Positions 35,781 to 49,000 of a DNA stretch of 64,000 nucleotides are shown in pieces. Position 1 is the stretch's first letter. Each line of letters starts with the position of its first letter. A program made the position numbers and the translations under genes. Source of the DNA: Erythroxylum novogranatense (taxonomy: Eukaryota; Streptophyta; Magnoliopsida; Malpighiales; Erythroxylaceae); contig CM057228.1 of NCBI GenBank assembly GCA_029891385.1, positions 57,357,783 to 57,421,782 on the forward strand, read 5' to 3'. The notes beneath the pieces were generated by a model that saw only the letters and a program-made list of their open reading frames with translations, was not told where the DNA came from and made no database searches.

Positions 35781-38700
35781 TAGTGGAGATCACCAGGGTT
35801 AATGATAGGATAATGTTGGCACGAATTATTTTAAATAGTGTGGTTCTCAATGTAATTTGTGCGTATGCCCCGTAAGCTGGTGTAGATAGACAACACAAAC
35901 GGACATTCTGGGAGTCGCTAGAGGGGGTGGTTATCCAAATCTCTACTGCTGAGCATATTATACTAGGAGGGGACTTTAATGGGCATATAGGGATGGACTC
36001 AGATGGGTATACAGGCTTTCATGGGGGCTTCGGCTACGACACTAAAAATGCTTGTGGGGTTGATTTATTAGACATGACAGTAGCCTATGAGTTAGTAATA
36101 GTAAATTCCTGCTTTAAGAAAAATGAAGCGCATTTGGTGACATTTTAGAGTAACACAACCAAGACGCAAATTGATTATTTCCTTATTAGGAAATTTGATC
36201 GATCATGGTGTAAAGATTGCAAAGTACTTCCGGCAGCTTGCCTATCAACCCAACATAAATTGTTGGTTTTAGATCTAGAAATTAAGGAATGGAGAGCACA
36301 GCTTTGTACCAAGCCATGTAACAAAATCAGGTAGGGGCGACTCAAAGGGGACATGGTGGCACTTTTTAAGACTCAGGTTAGGAATAATGCACCATGGGCT
36401 GTGAGTGGGGATGCAAATTGGATGTGGTAGGAAGTAGCCCCGGTAGTGAGAGAGACCGCCACTAAACTCCTATGAGTCTCTAAAAGACAGGGGAGGGGAC
36501 GGATGAAATCTTGGTGGTGGTTGAACAAGGTACAGGGGACGGTGAAGGCAAAAAAGAGGGCTTTTAAAGATCTTCTGACAAGTACTATAGAGGAGGAGCA
36601 GATTATTAATAAAGTGAGGTATAAACTAGCCAAACAGAAGGCAAAGAAGGCTATCTCAATGGCTAAAGGTGAAGCTTACGAGTATTTGTACAGGGAGAAG
36701 GATACGGTCAAATGAGCACAGAGTATTTTCAAAATAGCGAGAGCTAGGGCATGTACAATGACAGATTTCAACCAAGTATGTTGTATACAGGACGAAGCAG
36801 GACAGGTACTCACAAATGAGCAAGACATCAAGCGGAGATGGAAGAGATACTTTTATGGCCTATATAACGAGGACATATTGGTCAACATCGCACTCAGGGA
36901 ACCTCCTGTGTTGGGTACAAGTTTAAACGATGCCTCATGGGAGAAGATAATAAAGGGATAAATTATAAAGGCTTTGCAAGGGATGGGAAGTGGAAGGGCG
37001 GTAGGACTGGATAACATCCTGATGGAGATATGGAAGAAAATAGGAGTTGTCGGTATTGAGTAGTTAGTTCGGCTCTTTAATGTGATCCTAGAGTCAACCA
37101 GAATGTTAGATGAATGGAGATTGAGTAGGGTAATCCCCTTGTACAAGGCCAAAGGAGACATTCAACAATGTCAAAACTATCGAGGCATCAAATTACTTAG
37201 TCATACCATGAAGCTATAGGAGAAGGTAATTGACAAGAGAATCCGGAGAGCTATTTTTATATCGGCCAACCAATTCAGATTTATGCCTGGTAGGTCGACG
37301 ACAAAAGCAATACATCTACTTCAGAGACTGATGGAAGGCTACCGAGAATGAAAGCCGGATCTGCATATAGTTTTTTTCGATTTGGAAAAGGCGCATGATA
37401 GGGTTCCTCGAGAACTCTTGTGGTGGTGCTTGGAAGCAAAGGGCATTCCTAGGACATATATCAGGGTGATTAGAGATATGTACGAAGGATCCTTGACTAG
37501 CATAAGCACAGTAGGAGGGGACACAGAAGCGTTCTCTATTAGTGTTGGACTACACCAAGGCTCGACTTTAAGTCCTTTTCTATTCACGGTGGTATTGGAT
37601 GAAATCACCAACTATATTCAAGGTGAGGTACCTTGGTTTATGTTATTTGCAAACAATATTGTCTTGGTAGATGAGACCAAGGAGGGGGTTAATGTCAAGT
37701 TAGAACGTTGGAGAGCAATGTTAGAATCAAAAGGTTTTAGAATAAGCAGGTCTAAGACGGAGTATTTAGAATGTAACTTTTCGGGTAGCCAGCTGGCACA
37801 AGGGACGGCGATAACGATTGTCATTGACATCATACCACAAAAATTGAGTTTTAAATACCTCGGATCCATTATGCAGGGAGATGGCAACATAGATGACGAT
37901 ATATTACACCGTATTAGATCTGGGTGGACCAAATGGTGGGGTGCTTCAGGTGTTTTATGTGATAAAAAGGTCCCTATAAAACTCAAAGGAAAGTTTTATA
38001 AAATGGTTATTCGACCAACCATGTTATATAGGGTAGAGTGTTGGGCTACTAGACGTAGCCATACGCGTAAGCTATTAGTAGCAAAAATGCGTATGCTTAG
38101 GTGGATGTGTGACATTACCCTGACAGATAGGGTACGGAATTAGGTAGTGTAGGCCAGACTCCAGGTTGCTAGCATTACAGACAAGTTACACCAGAAAAGA
38201 CTTAGGTGGTTTGGGCATGTACGCAGGATGCCCTTGGGTGCGTCGGTTCGAAGCAGTGAGATAATAAACCTTAGTAGCTACAAGAGGAGGAAAGAAAGGC
38301 CTTACAAGACCTGGAGGGAAGTGATCAAGAACGATATGTCAAAGTTGGATCTCACTGAGGCAGTTGCTAGATTTAGGAAAGTCTGGCGTGATAGAATAAG
38401 GGTAAACGATGCCCATTAAAATCCTCGTGTCTTTTACTTTAACGATAGGACATCCAACCCCATGTCCTTTACACCTTTGCGAATAATTAGTTGTGGTCTA
38501 GACTTCAGGTCTAGAGTAGTTAAGGGTGACCCAAAATTGTCACCTAAAATCGTAGGAGTTGTCAGGGTAGGTAAGGGGTGACTTCTAGTATGAATAGTGA
38601 CAACAAGAACTGGTCTTTACACAGGGTGAGATAATGGCCAATCTGGCCAACCAACAGGTATGCCATTTTGTCAGGTAGTGCATTTCAAATCACTATATTT

Positions 38701-38882
38701 TTTTGCTTGTTAGTTCTTTAATTATTGCTTATGTTTTTTTGCATCATTTTTTACTTGTCACATCTGCATATGGGTCTACCGAGAAACAACTTCTCTACTG
38801 TATAGGGATAAGGTTGTGTACTATAAGACCTTTCTAGATCCCGCCTCACTGCGGGACTTCAGACTGGGTGTGATGATGATGG
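35781..38882 (+). mobile_element. RTE-type LINE, nearly full length (RTE-1)
   Basis: About 3.1 kb, flanked by AATTAAGGA at 35772-35780 and 38883-38891. It ends in a short GATGATGATG tail in place of poly(A), typical of RTE. It inserted into the 3' LTR of element E. Confidence 0.9.
35850..38419 (+). pseudogene. RTE-1 ORF: endonuclease and reverse transcriptase
   Basis: One coding line with scattered stops. AP-endonuclease parts: ICAYAP at the start, LGGDFNGHIG, QIDYFLIR. RT parts: GRAVGLDN, FFDLEKAHDRVPRELL, GLHQGSTLSPFLF, then [14 protein letters not shown], where the catalytic FADD is now FANN. The C-terminal part reads IRPTMLYRVECWATR and RMLRWMCDI, then YKRRKERPYKTW. It would nick DNA and prime cDNA at the nick; this copy is inactive. 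Confidence 0.9.
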
Positions 38883-38891
38883 AATTAAGGA

Positions 38892-39750
38892 AAAGGCAAT
38901 ATTAGATTGGAAAATAAGAAGATTCATTAAGAACATATTAGATTTAAGCCATAAGAATTCAAACTCGCTTTTAGTGTTGTTCTTGTTCTTTGTGGGTTTT
39001 CTTTGTTTTATTATAAACTAATTTGGATATAGATCTAGTAGAATGGACCTTAGGATTAATATTTTGAATTAACTTATTGATTCAGTGAAATATTTTTGAT
39101 TTCTTAAGATTTATTCATAATGCTATTATGTTAAATTAAAATTTGTCATTATTTTAATTTAATTTTGGATTTCATATATTAGGATTGAGAGATTATTTCA
39201 ATGAATATATTACAACATAAAATGATAGTTTCAAGGAACTTTAGAGATTAAGGCCACATAAATATTCTAGGTTAGGGTCAAATCTATTACGAATTTATAA
39301 AGCAAATTAATATGTTCATAAGGATTTTAATTAGAAAGATATTTTTCATCAACTTAACGATTGGAGCTATATTTATCAAAAGTCAATACAGTTGTAGAAT
39401 TGAAATTCTTACTTGTTTTAGGAATTAATATAGATAATTGATTCAACATAAGTTCTAGATATTGGAAAGGTTCTAGGCAATTCTTACATATATATTACTT
39501 AAATATTGATTGCTCTACCATTATTCATTGCCTTAATTTTGTGATCTAAGTTAGTTTTATTATTTTCTATAAATCATTCACTAGTTTCATTAGATTAGGT
39601 AATAGGTAGAAAGTTAGTACTAATAGTTATGATCTTCATGGAATCAACACTCGATTCATTGAGTTATACTATAGGAAATGATAAGTGCACTTACTGAGGT
39701 AAATTATAATTATATCTTGTGTTTTGATTAATATATTTATAACTCATCAG
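38892..39750 (+). repeat. Element E 3' LTR, right part
   Basis: It aligns with 16600-16759 plus 26240-26720 (shared CATTATGTTAAATT, TATTGATTGCTC, TGATCTAAGTTAGTTTT, GGAAATGATAAGTGCA). It ends about 39750 near AACTCATCAG. Noncoding. Confidence 0.6.
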
Positions 39751-40089
39751 TACTTGTTTCATTTATATTATTATATTGAAGAGAGAGGAATGTTCTTCAT
39801 TATATCATCATAACTCAAAACCTTAAAATTGAAGATGTTAGTATTATGGTACAGAGGCAGTAATGTTACAATTTGAGAAAATTTTACATGGAATCAATCC
39901 GAATCGAGTTTGTACTTTTTATGTTGCTGTCAACTAGAGATTGTACACAGGTAACGAAAAGACACGAGGCCCATCCCACCCAACTGCCAGCTACAGGGCT
40001 ATGAATAAGCCACGTCATCACCAGTAAACATATGCCACGTGTCATCTTCTCAACTGCTTAAATCTCTGTACTCTTAACAACTTGGAAGA
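39751..40089 (+). promoter_or_regulatory. Upstream region of the cryptochrome gene
   Basis: About 340 bp separate the E LTR from the ATG. It holds two ACGT-core sites, CACGTC at 40011-40016 and the G-box CACGTG at 40036-40041, both preceded by GC. Such sites bind light-signalling bZIP/bHLH factors such as HY5 and PIFs (family knowledge). No clear TATA box was picked out. Confidence 0.55.
40036..40041. promoter_or_regulatory. G-box (CACGTG)
   Basis: Perfect palindromic G-box within TGCCACGTGTCA, 49 bp upstream of the ATG and therefore possibly in the 5' UTR. Confidence 0.6.
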
Positions 40090-43000
40090 ATGGCCAGTCT
40101 CTCTTTATTTTCCTTTTCTCTTCGTGGGGAAAAGCTATTACAGCCTTCTAACCGCGCATTAACGCTTTTGTTCCTTACCCAACACAAGCCTTGTGCTTGC
40201 TTCAAGATCATGAGCTTGCATTCTACATCATCTGGTACCGTAATGTATGAGGTACCGGGGGTAGACGTTGAACAGATAGACCATGTTGTTGAACAAACCT
40301 TTGAAAGATACACATCGAAGACGATGAAGAGGAATGGTGTAGGGACTGCCATTGTCTGGTTCAGGAATGATTTAAGAGTATTGGACAATGAGGCTTTGTA
40401 CAAGGCTTGGGTTTCATCTGAGATGGTTTTACCTGTTTACTGTGTAGACCCTCGACTTTTCCAAACTACTTACCATTTTGGATTCCCTAAAACAGGAGGT
40501 ATACGCATGACATTCGCATCCACACTAAACCTGTTTTTACTGTATTTAGATCTTCTCGGCGGGATGGTTTTTGACTCTTATAAGAATGAAATGTGGCTGT
40601 CCCTGTTCTGTTTGAATTTCGGATTTGGTTTTCTTGTAATTGGGCGCGCACAATCTTAAGTGTGACGTTCTGTTTTCATGGTTGAACAGCTTTGCGAGCA
40701 CAGTTTCTCATGGAGAGTTTAGCTGACTTGAGGAAGAATCTGATAAAGAAAGGACTCAACCTGCTCATTCAACAAGGAAAACCAGAGGAAGTCCTCCCTT
40801 CTCTTGCCAAAGCTTTTGCAGCCCACACAGTTGAGCAGTTCAATACATGTGTTGTTTCATCAATCTGTTAATGTATTCCTTTATATGAATTTTATGTTAC
40901 TGCATCCATAACTCTGTTATTTGATACACAAACTACAATCTATTTAGGTGTTTGCGCAAAAAGAAACGTGTAGTGAAGAGCTAATGGTCGAGAAATTGGT
41001 GAATAAAGCACTTCAACGAGTACATTTACCACCTATTCCAGAGAAGTCAAGCAGTCAGACTGGTACAAGGATTCCTATACTTCAGCTGGTGTGGGGCAGC
41101 ACAATGTACGACATAGATGACCTTCCATTCAGCGCCAAGAATGTACCTGATGTGTATACTCAGTTTCGTAAGGCATGCCTCTTCTAATTCGATTTCAACT
41201 TTTCTTCGAAGGTCTTTACTCTTTATATTTAGTTTATGGATGGTGCTACCTTACCAAACTTTGCAGTCTGTGGAAGCGAAAGGAGCTCCGCGAGGGTGTG
41301 TTAAAGCTCCAGTGTGTCTTGCACCACCTCCTCCTGTTGAGGACTGGGGAGGTGTTCCATCAGTTGATCAGCTTGGTCTTCAACCTCAGAAGGCAAGGGT
41401 TACTTTACAGTTTACACTTACGAACAAAATCTACAACGTTGATCAAATGTGATATGGATCTTAAATATATAGAAAGGGATTCAGTTCTTTCCGTATCTTG
41501 CTTCTCCTTTTAAAGGTTAGCAGAGGAATGAAATTTTTAGGAGGCGAAAGTGCGGCTCTGAGCAGAGTGTACGAGTACTTTTGGGAGAAGGTAAAGTGGA
41601 AATTGCTCACTACTCTCCCTTTTAGTGCTTGATTAGATGACAACCATTGAGGGTGTGTAGTATTTACGTTCCTTTGGAGTTGAATGTTTTGGACCAGCAT
41701 GTTTTTTCTGAAGCAATTGGTAATTTCCAGTATCTTGTATTTGTGTAACAGGATTTGCTAAAGGTATACAAGGAGACAAGAAATGGGATGTTGGGACCTG
41801 ATTACTCGACAAAATTTTCTCCATGGTTGGCTTCAGGAAGCCTTTCGCCCCGTTTTGTATATGAAGAGGTTCATGACTTCTGATCCATATTGCTGCTTGG
41901 TAGCTTTTACCTTAATATTCTGTGTATTGTTTAATAAGATTGTTGGATTGACTTTCTTTAGGTAAGGAGATACGAGAAAGAAAGGCATGCTAATGACTCC
42001 ACATACTGGTTTTTATCTCTCATCTCCAGAAATCATAAATGCGTTTTCTTTTGTTTGCTGGCACTCTCCATCATCACACTGTATCGTTTTACAATGTCTG
42101 AAATCAAGTTATGTTTCAGGGTCTTGTTTGAATTGATATGGAGGGATTACTTCAGATTTCTCTCGGTCAAATATAGGAATTCTCTTTTCTATTTAGGTAC
42201 AAGTTCTCCTTTGAATTCAATTCACATACGCATTATTAAAACCTCAACTATAAACTAAATTTGCCTTGTTGAAAATAATAAAAGCAGTGATCAGATAAGC
42301 ATTGAAGTAGAACGTATAGCATAAAAGTGAATCCAGAAGTTCTCCTATTTCATTTCCTGAATTCAATTTCTGTCTGTAGGTGGACCAAGAAAAGTGGAAC
42401 GTCCGTGGAGTCTAGACCAGAAATTGTTCGACTCCTGGAGAGATGGCTGTACAGGGTATGATTTATCACATTCTTCGTTATCTGTTAACTCCTTTACATT
42501 CTCATTTACGATATAACTTTGAATTTACAATAGCACAATCTGATCTTTTCCTAAGCTGTCTAAATATGGTCAGCTTTTTGAACTTGTAGGTACCCTCTCA
42601 TAGATGCCAATATGAAAGAATTAGCCTCTACTGGCTTCATGTCTAATCGAGGAAGGCAGGTATACATGACTATCCACAAATAACATGTGCAGTATTCTGG
42701 TCTATTATGTTTTATCTGGACAACTTAGCTATCAACAAGTGACTATGTTCGTGGTCGTTAATCATCTACCACGAACATGCTTGTCTAACGTTTTACAGAT
42801 TGTTTGCTCCTTTCTCGTTCGAGATATGGGCATTGACTGGAGGATGGGAGCTGAATGGTTTGAGACATGCCTTTTGGATTATGACCCTTGTTCTAATTAT
42901 GGGAACTGGACCTATGGTGCAGGTGATGCATATGGTTGTTTGTTCATGCTTATTTAAGACTTGTGCTTGTAGTTCAAATTTAGATTTGAACTTATGACCC

Positions 43001-46000
43001 TGCATGCACATATAGGCATGATTAAAAATTTTCTTTTTGGAAGGTAATTAATTCATTTAAAGTAGACTAAGTAATACAAATTGCCAAACATAACAATGGA
43101 AAGGAATCTAGCTAAAGCAGAATGCTAGTCACTAAATCATCTAAAAGAGCTTTAATTTTACAATTAACGAAATTATGTCCCTCAAGTCATTTGTTGTAAC
43201 CAATTGTCTCTTCTTATGGAACCATTTACCTTTTGCTTCATCTATTGACTTTTGTTGCTCCTGTTTACATATCATGTTGTTCTTGGACCTCCATATTAGC
43301 TGTATAATTGTGAATGAACACCTTCTTGTCCCATTTAGTGTCTAGTTTGAGTGCAATAGCCCAGTTGATGATCTGTGGGCAGTCTACAGATGGTGAAGAA
43401 ATACTGAACATATCCAAATGGGTGAGCTAGAAACATTTTGAGTAAAAGCATTTAAGTAACAAGTGGTAATGGTTTTCCTCAGATAGTCCGCACTATAGTC
43501 TGCACATCACACACATTTTGTTTTCTATTTCAAACTTAATGATGTCTCTAGTGTTAAGTTTCTGGAGCACTGCAAGCCATAAGAGGAAGGAGATTGATGG
43601 TGGAGTTGTTGTATCCCATACTAGATTTGTCCAGTTAATTCTCTGACTATAATCCTGTACGAGTCCCCTACATGAAGGGCGGTGAATAACTTGGTGGAGT
43701 CCTTTGTCCATATGATCCAACCATTCCCCTTTTTGTAAGGAGAGCACTCATTCAACAGTAGTATAACTCTAGAAGAGCCTTGAGAACTATAGAATGGCCA
43801 ATGCCACTTACCATTAGAGGTCATGCGAGCTACTTTATTTGAGGGAGGAATAATGGATTGTAGTGTACTAAGGTTGTGCAATTTGTATAATGGGCCAATT
43901 AAGAGCCAATTATCATACCAAAAACTTGTTTCCAAACCATCTCTAATGTTGTTTTTAACATGATCCTGCATAAAACTTCTAGTTGTGAGGATTCCCTACA
44001 TTGTGTGAGATATATTTGTTTTCACTTTGAGGGACCAGATGCTTTCATTCCTTGTGTAATATTCATTTGATCCACTTGACCCACAGGTTGTCTTTTGCTT
44101 TACAGATGAGCTAAAGTTTTTTAGCCAATAATGTTTTGGATCTTGTTCCGGTTTTTCTTAGGAAGACAAAATGTGCTCCACTTTACATTAGGGAATTTAG
44201 AAGAATTTGTTGAGCCCTTCCATATGAATTCTCTTATCAATTTGTCTATACTTTTCAGTAGAACTCTAGGTAGAACCACATGGGATAACCAATATGCAAT
44301 TAAGCTATTAAGCACATTGAGTGATAATTGGATTCTTCCTCCATAGCAAAGCCATTTATTGTCCCATGAATTGATTCTTCTTTCTATGGAATTGATAAGA
44401 GGCTTGGAATCCTTAGAAGGAATTTTCAATGAGGAGATAGAAACTCCTAGATACTTGAAAGGAAGTGATTTTAGCTTCCGGCTTCTAATTTCAAGAATCT
44501 GAAATCCTGTATTGCATGAAAGATAAATTGAGCTCTTATCGGGTTTGTACTCCATCCCGGAGATCTCTTTGAAGGAGTTTAAGGAGTTTTTCATTATGTC
44601 AATTAACTTTTATTTGCTCCACACAACATTAGCAAATCATAAGCAAAAGCGAGTTGCGAAATCTTGAGTTTCTTACATCTATAATGGAACTTAAAACTCA
44701 AATTCCCCCTTGTTTTTAAGGCTGGTAATTCTATTTAGTATCTCCATTATAATAGTGAAAAGGAATGGGGATAAGGGAGCCCCATACCTTAGTACCCTTC
44801 CTACTTTAAATAGATTGGATGGTTCAACATTAATGACAAGTGCATACAAGACTGTTGTTGGGCATTGAGTGGTCTAGTCTACAAACCTTTGAGGGTATCC
44901 GAGAGTTTGGAGAGTATCTGGTAGAAATTCCCAACTAACTGTATCAAATGCCTTGGTGAAGTGGATTTTATTGCATAACTTTTGATATGTTTATTGTTGG
45001 AATATCCCCTAAAGAGCTCTTGAGCTAGGTAGATGTTATCACCAATGTTTTTACCTTTTATATATGCTCCCTGACTTCGATTGATGAAACTTTGGAGAAT
45101 TTCCTTAAGTTTCTTAGCTAAAAACCTTGGAGACTACCTTGTAAATGACATTGCAACATGAAATTGGTTTGTATTCGTTCAAGTTTTTTGGATTAGAAAC
45201 TTTGGGAATCAGGTTGGTGTATGTTTTGTTTAACTCAAGAAACATATAATTGGATTCAAAGAATTCTTGGACTGTTTTGATGAATAACTCAATTAGTTAG
45301 GGGTAAGACTGCGTACTACTGGACTTTCCTAGACCCTGCGTATCAACGGGATTCATACTGGTTATTGTTGTTGTTGCTGTTGTTTTCGTGAATAAAAGAC
45401 TAGTAGTGCTCCAAGAGGATTGAAATAATTTTACGTTGAAGTCATCTGGAATTGGGGCTTTGTTAGGGTTGAAAGAAAAAAGAGTGGATCTTATCTCTTC
45501 TGGAGTGACTCTCCTTGTTAGTTCTACAGTTTGTAGAATTGTGATAGTTTCCCGCAAGGATTCTCAAATGTCTTATGGAATTGAATTAACCTTGGGACTT
45601 ATTACAAGCAACTTTGCATAGTACATTTAAGCCATTGATTTTAGATTCTCCTGGACATTAACTAATGAGCCATCTAGAGTCCTTAGGTATACTATATTAG
45701 TCCTGTTCCTTTTTCCCCTGATTATTACGGAGAAAAAAATAGTATTATTTATTTTGAATAATGTACATGTACAAATCTTATAGGCATTACATGATGCTAA
45801 AAAAGGAAAAAATCATATAGCTAATTTTCCGATTTTATGGAGTTGACTAAGCCTATAATTTATGCATAAATTACAACTCATCAATCCTTAAGTATTTGCC
45901 ATAATTTTTAAGTATTAGTAGTAGATCTTTTCTACACTCCCCCTCTAGCTAGTCTAAAGATGTCTTCCATAGCCAGCTTGCCAATTAACTTCTCAAATTG

Positions 46001-49000
46001 TTTCTTCTACAGTCCTTTTATAAGAACATTTGCAACCTGTTCACCAGTAGATATATATGTCATACAAATCTGTTCATTCTCTATCTTTTCTTTAATGTAG
46101 TGCTTGTCTACCTCAACATGCTTGATTATATCATAGAGAACAAGATTATGAGCTATTGAGATTGCAGCCTTATTATTGCAATACACCTTTATGGGAGAAA
46201 TACTTATGAACTTCAATTCATCTAAGATCCTTTTAATCCACAACACTTCACAAATTCCACGAGCAACTGATCTAAATTTGGCTTCAGTACTGCTTCTTGC
46301 CACCACATTCTACCTTTTTCTTTGCCAAGTAACAAGATTACCTCCAACAAAAGTACAATATCTAGATGTTGACCTTTTGTCAATTGTACTTCTAGCTCAA
46401 TCTGCATCTGTGTATACTTCAATTTGTAGGTGACCATGCCTTTCGAATATTAGGCCCTTCCCTGGTGCACTCTTTAAATATCTTAGGATTCTGTATGCAA
46501 CTTCAAAATGTTCTAGACTTGGAGAGTGCAAAAATTGGCTTACCATACTCATTGCGAAGGCTATGTCTGGATGAGTGTGTGACAAATAAATCAGTCTACC
46601 AACTAATCTCTGAAATTGTTCTCTATTCTTCACTTCTTCTAGTTTGGCATGTTGAAGTTTCATATTGGGATCAATAGGTATTTCAATGGGCCTACATCTG
46701 AGTAGACCTGTCTCTTTAAGAAGATCTAGTACATACTTCCTTTGAGAGACAAAGGTACCTTTTTTAGATCTAGCAAACTCCATTCCTAGAAAATAATTCA
46801 AAGCTCCCAAGTCTTTGATCTCAAAGTCTTCGGCAAGGGCCTTCTTGAGTCTTTTGAGTTCATCAAAGTCATCACCTATTAAAATAATGTCGTCAACGTA
46901 AACGATCAAAATAGCAAATTTTCCTTCTTTTGAATGTTTATAAAACATCGTATGATCTGCTTGACTTTGCGTATATCCATAGGCCCTTATAGCTTTTCCA
47001 AATCACTCAAACAATGCTCTAGTAGATTGTTCGAGTCCATACAGTGATTTCTTCATCCTGCACACTTTCACTTCACCAAAAATTTTTTCAAGACCAGGTG
47101 GTAGACTAATAAAAACTTCCTCTTTCAAGTCCCCATTAAAGAATGCATTTTTTTACATCTAATTGATGTAAAGTCCAGTCAAAGCTAACAACTAATGAAT
47201 GCAAAATACAGATTGAGTTAATTTTTGCAACCAAGACAAAGGTTGCATGGTAATCAATACCATATGTTTGTGTAAATCCTTTTGCTACTAATTGTACCAT
47301 GTACCTCTCTGCACTACCATCAGCTTCACACTTAACTGTAAACACCCATTTACATCCTACCACTTTCTTATCCTTTGGTAGATCGACAATCTCCCAAGTC
47401 CTATTCTTTTCCAAAGCATCCATTTCTTCTAAAACTGCTAAATTCCAATATGAGCTATCTAAGGCTTCTTGAATGGTTCTTGGGATACAAATTAGAGATA
47501 TTTGAGGTAAAGGCTTTATGAGAAGTAGATTATCAGTGGTAAGACACATATTTAGCAATGGGATGTTTGGTATAGGTTAAGACTCCCTTTCTAAGTGCTA
47601 TAGGGACCAAGATCAACAATAGTAGGAATTGGATTTGTCAAAGGAAGAGGATCAGAATTACCTGAAGTGTTGGATGAACCATTTCCTGAAGATAATGGTT
47701 GGTTTTGCACTAGAGTAGTGGATAGATCTTTATTTTGATGAGTACGTCTCCTGGCATAAACACGAAGCTCTAAGCTACGATTAAATGTTCCTATGCTAGG
47801 ATTTCTCCCCTTGTTTGTAAATAATCTATGTTTGACATTGGCAGATTAGTACTTCATCTTGTTCATTATTGTGTTTAGGAAAAAACATGTTAGGCAGTGG
47901 AATAAATGTTTTCCAAAACTGATCTTCATTTCCTATCTCACCCTGAAGATAGTTTTTTCAAAATATGGTTGAACTTCAACAAAAGAGACATCCATACTTA
48001 CAAAAATCCTTTTTGTTTCAAGTATTATAACACTTATATCCCTTTTTATTTGGTGCATATCCAATAAATACACATTTTTCTGCCCTCGGTTCAAGTTTAG
48101 ATCGAATTCAGCTAGGTATTGCACCCAAAATTTTTTAAGGGTAAAGCAGAAAAGAGTCTACTTTTTGGATAATTTTTTTTAAAACACTTTAAAGGTGTTG
48201 TATATTTTAATACATGAGTGGGCATCCTATTTATCAAGTAGGATGTTGTTAAATTGCATCTCCCCATAAGTATTTAGGTTCATTCATTGAAAACATAATA
48301 ACACATGCAACTTCAAGTAAGTGTTTATTTTTTCTTTCTACAATGCCATTTTGTTGAGGAGTGTCAATACAAGTAGATTGATGTTGAATCCCTTTTTCTT
48401 TTAAAAAATTCCCCAACAAATGATTGAAATATTATGTTCCATTATCATAAAAAATATCTTTATTTTTGTTTGAAATTGATTTTCAACCTTATGAAAAAAG
48501 TTTTTTAAAGCATTTTTTACTTCAAATTTATCATTCATGAAATATATCCAACACAATCGAGTGTGATCATCTATAAAAGTTACAAATCATTTTTTTTCCC
48601 GAATATGTGGCAATTGTTGAAGGGCCTTATACATCACTATGAATCAAACGAAATGGTTTTAAGGCACAATATGCTTTTGGACTGTAAGTAGAATGATGAC
48701 TTTTTGATAAAAGACAACTTTCACATTTAAAAGATAAACAATCCACGTTTTAAAATAAATCTGGAAACAAGGATTTCAAATATGAAAAGCTAGGATGTCC
48801 TAATATAAGATGCCGAATCATAATTTTTTCACTAGTAGAAAGAGAACTCATACTAGTACTCAAACCTTGAGCTTGTTTATTCTTGAGGTTTTCATCAAAG
48901 TAATAAAGACCATCAACCATTCTAGCACTGCCAATCATCATCCTCGTGTTCAGGTCCTAAAATTCATAGTCAGAATTTTTAAAAATAACACAGCAAGTAG

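Noticed and set aside
40500..40659. Extension of cryptochrome exon 1 to a stop at 40657-40659
   Set aside because: Hydrophobic read-through of intron 1; splicing at 40498/40690 restores the conserved GFPKTG|ALRAQF reading.
42685..42957. 90-aa frame starting in intron 10
   Set aside because: It runs through the intron into exon 11; only 42799-42922 is coding.
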